A stretch of 7,398 bases of DNA from Holophagae bacterium. GTDB taxonomy: Bacteria > Acidobacteriota > Thermoanaerobaculia > Thermoanaerobaculales > Sulfomarinibacteraceae. How positions within the stretch are numbered: the stretch's first letter is position 1; each line of letters starts with the position of its first letter. Made by a program: the position numbers and the translations under genes. Under the pieces are notes generated by a model, which was not told the origin of the DNA, ran no database searches, and worked only from the letters and a program-made list of their open reading frames with translations. The DNA is taken from the NCBI GenBank assembly GCA_030609785.1, contig JAUWTC010000121.1, positions 1 to 7,398 on the forward strand, written 5' to 3'. Below, piece after piece: positions 4,984 to 7,398 of this stretch.

Positions 4984-6223
4984 GTGAGTGAGACTGAAAA
5001 GGCAGGTGGTGGAGCCCCGGAGGTCCCCAAGGAGCGAAGGGGCGACCAACAGCCGGTGTCGGCGTCCCTCGACCGGGAGGAACGGGAGCACCAACTCCGG
5101 AAGATGGAGAGCCTCGGCATTCTCGCCGGTGGTGTCGCTCACGATTTCAACAACTTGCTGATGGGGGTGCTCGGTAATGCCGATCTGGCGTTGTCGGTCA
5201 TGGCGCCCGATGCCGCCGGCCGGAATCAGGTTGAGGACATCATCGTTGCGGCGCGGAGGGCGGCCGATCTGGCCGGTCAGATGCTGGCCTACTCCGGAAG
5301 GGGCCGGTTCAAGGTCGAACGAGTTGATCTGGGTTCGTTGGTGGAGGACTCCTTACACCTGTTGAAAGCGACGGTGTCGGGCAGTGTTGTTTTGCAGGCC
5401 GAGCCCTCTCAGGGTGTTTCGAAAGTGTGTATCGACGTTGCCCAAATGCGACAGGTTCTGCTCAACCTTGTGGCCAATGCGTCCGACGCCATTCGGGAAA
5501 GGTCCGGTGTGATCCGGATTTCTGTCTCTGAGCGGGATTTCGATCAGGATGATCTCGATCAGATGTATGTGCCAAATGAACTTAAGCCCGGACGGCTGGT
5601 CGTCCTTGAAGTGTCGGACACCGGGTGTGGCATCGAGCCCGAGACCTTGGGGCGAATTTTCGATCCGTTCTACACGACCAAGTTCACAGGTCGTGGTCTG
5701 GGGTTGGCTGCGGCCCTCGGGATTGTTCGGGGCCACCGGGGGGGTATCGACGTCCGGTCGGAAGGTCGGCGAGGCAGTACTTTTACTGTCGTTCTGCCTC
5801 GGGTCGAGTTGGCGGCAGGCGACGCGTCCGGCCCATTGCCGGGACAGAAGAAACGCTTGGTGTTGGTCATCGATGACGAAGAGACCGTGCTCGATGTTTC
5901 CCGGGCCTACCTCGAGCAGGCGGGGTTCACCGTTGTGACCGCCAAAGACGGCCCATCAGGCCTCGAAATCGTTCGGGGACAGCCGGCTGCGATCGATTGC
6001 ATCATTCTCGACTATACGATGCCGGGGATGGGGGGGCGGGAAAACCCTGGTCGAGATCCGCAAGATCCGATCGGACGTTCCGGTGATCCTCTCTTCGGGG
6101 TATGACGAGGACGAGGTTGTCGCGCACATCGGTGACGATGCTGTCTCGGGATTCATCCAGAAGCCCTACGGAGGGGCCGCTCTGATCGAACGGCTTCGAG
6201 CCGTCGGGGTGGAGAGCCGATAG
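4984..6223 (+). CDS. Soluble hybrid histidine kinase (HisKA-HATPase-REC), receiver domain frameshifted
   Basis: The protein is a two-component kinase with its own receiver domain and no membrane or sensory domain. Numbering is from GTG 4984. About 40 charged residues precede the dimerisation domain, whose phospho-accepting His53 lies in GGVAHDFNNLL. The ATPase domain has the N-box LLNLVANASDAI (Asn165), DTGCGI (Asp212), the F-box IFDPFYTTK and RGLGLA (237-242). The receiver begins VLVIDDEE (Asp297, Asp298) with acceptor Asp343 in ILDYTMPGMGG. Just after this, at seven Gs (6030-6036), the frame shifts. As read, the protein ends at 6105 with unrelated residues. Removing one G restores KTLVEIRKIRSDVPVILSSG and the conserved lysine of FIQKPYGG, ending at 6223 (412 residues). 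ATG 4975 and TTG 4960 are alternative starts. It would need a partner sensor or input signal; none is adjacent. Confidence 0.85.
6030..6036 (+). other. Run of seven Gs, site of the kinase frameshift
   Basis: The reading frame before this tract and the one after it both give strongly conserved receiver-domain residues, so the break is placed here within a few bases. One extra G explains it. Read error, true inactivation and length variation of the run are all possible. Confidence 0.8.
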
Positions 6224-6253
6224 CGGAGCTATTGACTTCGCCGTTTGCAAAAA

Positions 6254-6305
6254 GCCACAAGAAGAGCAGCCACAAAAAGGCACAAAGAGGCACAAAAAGA
6301 GAAGG
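6254..6305. repeat. Solo CACAAA tandem repeat (copy C)
   Basis: Three clean 10-bp units, CACAAAAAGG, CACAAAGAGG and CACAAAAAGA (6271-6300), follow two looser ones from 6254. The unit resembles that of the two large inverted repeats but with 10-bp spacing. No matching reverse arm follows, so this copy is unpaired. Confidence 0.7.
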
Positions 6306-6422
6306 CATGTGCCCCACTGGGCCAGCGTTCTGGAGCGCGGGGTAGGAACCGGCACGCTGGCCGGAGGCCAGTGGAACCGGCAGGTTCCGCATCCGAAGGA
6401 TGTAGTGCGGGTGCCGCCCCGC
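6304..6422. repeat. Cluster of palindromes (REP-like or structured element)
   Basis: Several stems lie side by side. CCACTGG+GCCAGCGT (6314-6328) pairs with ACGCTGGC (6354-6361) and CCAGTGG (6368-6374), 15 pairs with a 6-nt bulge. GGAACC-GGCA-GGTTCC lies at 6373-6388. CATCC-GAA-GGATG lies at 6390-6402. GCGGG-loop-CCCGC lies at 6407-6422. GGAACCGGCA occurs twice (6345 and 6373). No open frame with coding character spans it. It may be a REP-type element, a remnant of a mobile element or a structured RNA; I cannot tell which. Confidence 0.6.
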
Positions 6423-6433
6423 ATTGTGACGCT

Positions 6434-6463
6434 CTGAATATTGCAGGCAGCTAAGCTTTCAGC
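6434..6463 (-). repeat. 30-bp 3'-flank element, copy 2
   Basis: This matches 596-625 at 24 of 30 positions. Read on the minus strand it starts about 25 bp after the stop codon of the protease gene, the same orientation and side as copy 1 has to the lipoprotein gene. Confidence 0.6.
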
Positions 6464-6480
6464 CGGCCCCGTTGAAAGCT
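6454..6480. repeat. Hairpin after the protease gene
   Basis: AGCTTTCA (6454-6461) pairs perfectly with TGAAAGCT (6473-6480) around an 11-nt GC-rich loop. It lies about 10 bp after the protease stop on the minus strand and overlaps the 30-bp element. There is no T-run after it, so intrinsic termination is doubtful. Confidence 0.5.
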
Positions 6481-6488
6481 GACAGCTC

Positions 6489-7398
6489 CTAACGAACCAC
6501 CGGTCCGATGTAAGTCGGATCACCGGTCCGGTCGTCGACGACCGAGGCGTAGGCCGTCCAGTACGACGGAGAGCCACCAACCAATACAACCTCGATCCAG
6601 CCGCCCTCGACAGTCTGACCACCGACGCCCATGTTGGAGAAGACATCGTTGATCTGGTTGAAGGCCGCAGTCTGCCAATAGCCCTTGCTCGCCACGACCG
6701 CTCCCGAAGATGCGTGGATGGTCACCAGGACCAGAAGACTTCCCGCCGATGTCTGGACGATGCCGACATTGGTGTGGAAGACATCCGGTTCGGAGTGAAT
6801 GAGCGGGAGGATGACCGAGGATGAGCTTTGAGTGGTGTCCAACGGGATTCCGGGGATGCCCTGACCGAAGGTCGCACCTCCGTCACCCAGGTTGTAGGTG
6901 CGCGTCGAGACAACGGCCTCACCGGAGTCCACGCTGACATACATCAGGCCGGAGGTTGGGCTGGAGTCAGCCAGGGGGTCGTCGATATAGAGAGAGCCCC
7001 CGGCTGGGATCGAGTGTGTCCCCGGCAGCATCACACCGGGCCAGGCGGAATCCTTGGCGACGAAGTAGAGAGTAGCGCTTGCGGTCGTCGATGATGGGTT
7101 GGCAACGGTGATCTGGGTTTTCCAGTTCGAGGCGCCGAAGCCCGGCGCCGATGCTGCCGCCGGAATCAGCCACTGGGTCGATCCGGCGCTCGAGGGGTCC
7201 TGCCCCTGGAGTGTGGTGACCCCGAGGCCCAGGGGATCCAGGTGGTCCGACAGCCGGGAATCCGGCGTGCCGTTCCCTGTCCAGCTCTCGTGGATTTGAC
7301 CGTACCAGTCGTCCAGGTCGTTGCCGCAGGCGGCGTCCCCGCCTGACAGGGTCCCGACGCACAGGCCGTTCGATTGGTCGAAGATGCACGAACCGGAA
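6489..7398 (-). CDS. Secreted trypsin-fold serine protease resembling lysyl endopeptidase, C-terminal part (cut by window edge)
   Basis: The gene enters from the right edge; 302 codons plus a TAG stop are visible. The first visible residues SGSCIFDQSNGLC correspond to the GxSGS motif, so residue 1 is probably the catalytic serine. Next come TLSGGDAACGNDLDDWYGQI and HESWTGNGTPDSRLSDHLDP (37-55), closely patterned on the end of Lysobacter/Achromobacter lysyl endopeptidases (SWTGGG...TRLSDWLDP). Cysteines at 4, 13 and 24 probably form disulfides. After about residue 66 a Ser/Gly/Thr-rich beta-type region follows, with WKTQITVANPSS, YNLGDGGATFGQGIPGIP and a C-terminal YASVVDDRTGDPTYIGP. I read it as one or two extracellular beta-sandwich modules, perhaps for attachment or secretion. 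The catalytic His and Asp and the signal peptide lie outside the window. An ATG or GTG start near 7034 would discard the protease part and is not the true start. Confidence 0.8.
   Translation of the reverse strand, partial: SGSCIFDQSNGLCVGTLSGGDAACGNDLDDWYGQIHESWTGNGTPDSRLSDHLDPLGLGVTTLQGQDPSSAGSTQWLIPAAASAPGFGASNWKTQITVANPSSTTASATLYFVAKDSAWPGVMLPGTHSIPAGGSLYIDDPLADSSPTSGLMYVSVDSGEAVVSTRTYNLGDGGATFGQGIPGIPLDTTQSSSSVILPLIHSEPDVFHTNVGIVQTSAGSLLVLVTIHASSGAVVASKGYWQTAAFNQINDVFSNMGVGGQTVEGGWIEVVLVGGSPSYWTAYASVVDDRTGDPTYIGPVVR

Noticed and set aside
4855..5142. 96-residue N-terminal extension of the ribbon-helix-helix protein
   Set aside because: It would run through the divergent promoter region and the start of the kinase gene; ATG 4854 has a good ribosome site.
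5353..5876. Several open frames on both strands within the kinase gene
   Set aside because: They are shadows of a GC-rich coding sequence whose main frame shows all the kinase motifs.
1..7398. tRNA, rRNA or transposase genes
   Set aside because: No tRNA-like cloverleaf, rRNA segment or transposase motif was recognised on either strand.

Overview
The window looks like a chromosomal segment of a GC-rich (roughly 60% by eye), Gram-negative environmental bacterium. A lipoprotein with a lipobox, a periplasmic metal-binding protein with a signal peptide and a secreted protease all point to a periplasm. The 'AHDFNNLL' class of hybrid histidine kinase and the repeat-rich intergenic DNA resemble Acidobacteriota or former Deltaproteobacteria. 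That placement is a guess; no rRNA or strict lineage marker is present.

Layout, left to right. (1) The first 127 codons of mutS run off the left edge (minus strand). (2) A repeat-filled spacer contains a large CGCAAAG inverted repeat. (3) A small DUF4136-like lipoprotein (minus). (4) A spacer contains a second kind of nested inverted repeat. (5) An HD-domain phosphohydrolase of the YfbR/HDDC2 kind (minus), preceded by a sister copy of the first inverted repeat in CACAAAG form. (6) A tightly overlapping four-gene zinc-uptake operon on the minus strand, in the order: small ribbon-helix-helix protein with a Cys/His-rich tail, znuA, znuC, znuB. (7) Divergent to it, a soluble hybrid histidine kinase on the plus strand, whose receiver domain is broken by a one-base frameshift at a run of seven Gs. 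(8) A 265-bp spacer of tandem and palindromic repeats. (9) The C-terminal part of a secreted trypsin-fold protease resembling lysyl endopeptidase (minus), running off the right edge; the last complete codon in the window appears to be the catalytic serine.

The clearest functional unit is the zinc operon. The three junctions are a GTGA overlap, an ATGA overlap and a TGATG overlap, so the four proteins are probably made from one message by coupled translation. A good sigma-70-type promoter lies directly in front of the ribbon-helix-helix gene. That protein has a DNA-binding fold followed by two CxxC pairs plus three histidines and a last cysteine, and is best read as a metal-responsive autoregulator of the operon. 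The binding protein ZnuA is itself unusual: alanine replaces the first expected histidine ligand, and it has a cysteine cluster.

The second theme is repeats. Four of the five long spacers hold structured repeats. The two large inverted repeats differ by matched changes in both arms, which keeps them able to pair. A 30-bp element recurs just after the stop codons of two unrelated genes, in the same orientation.
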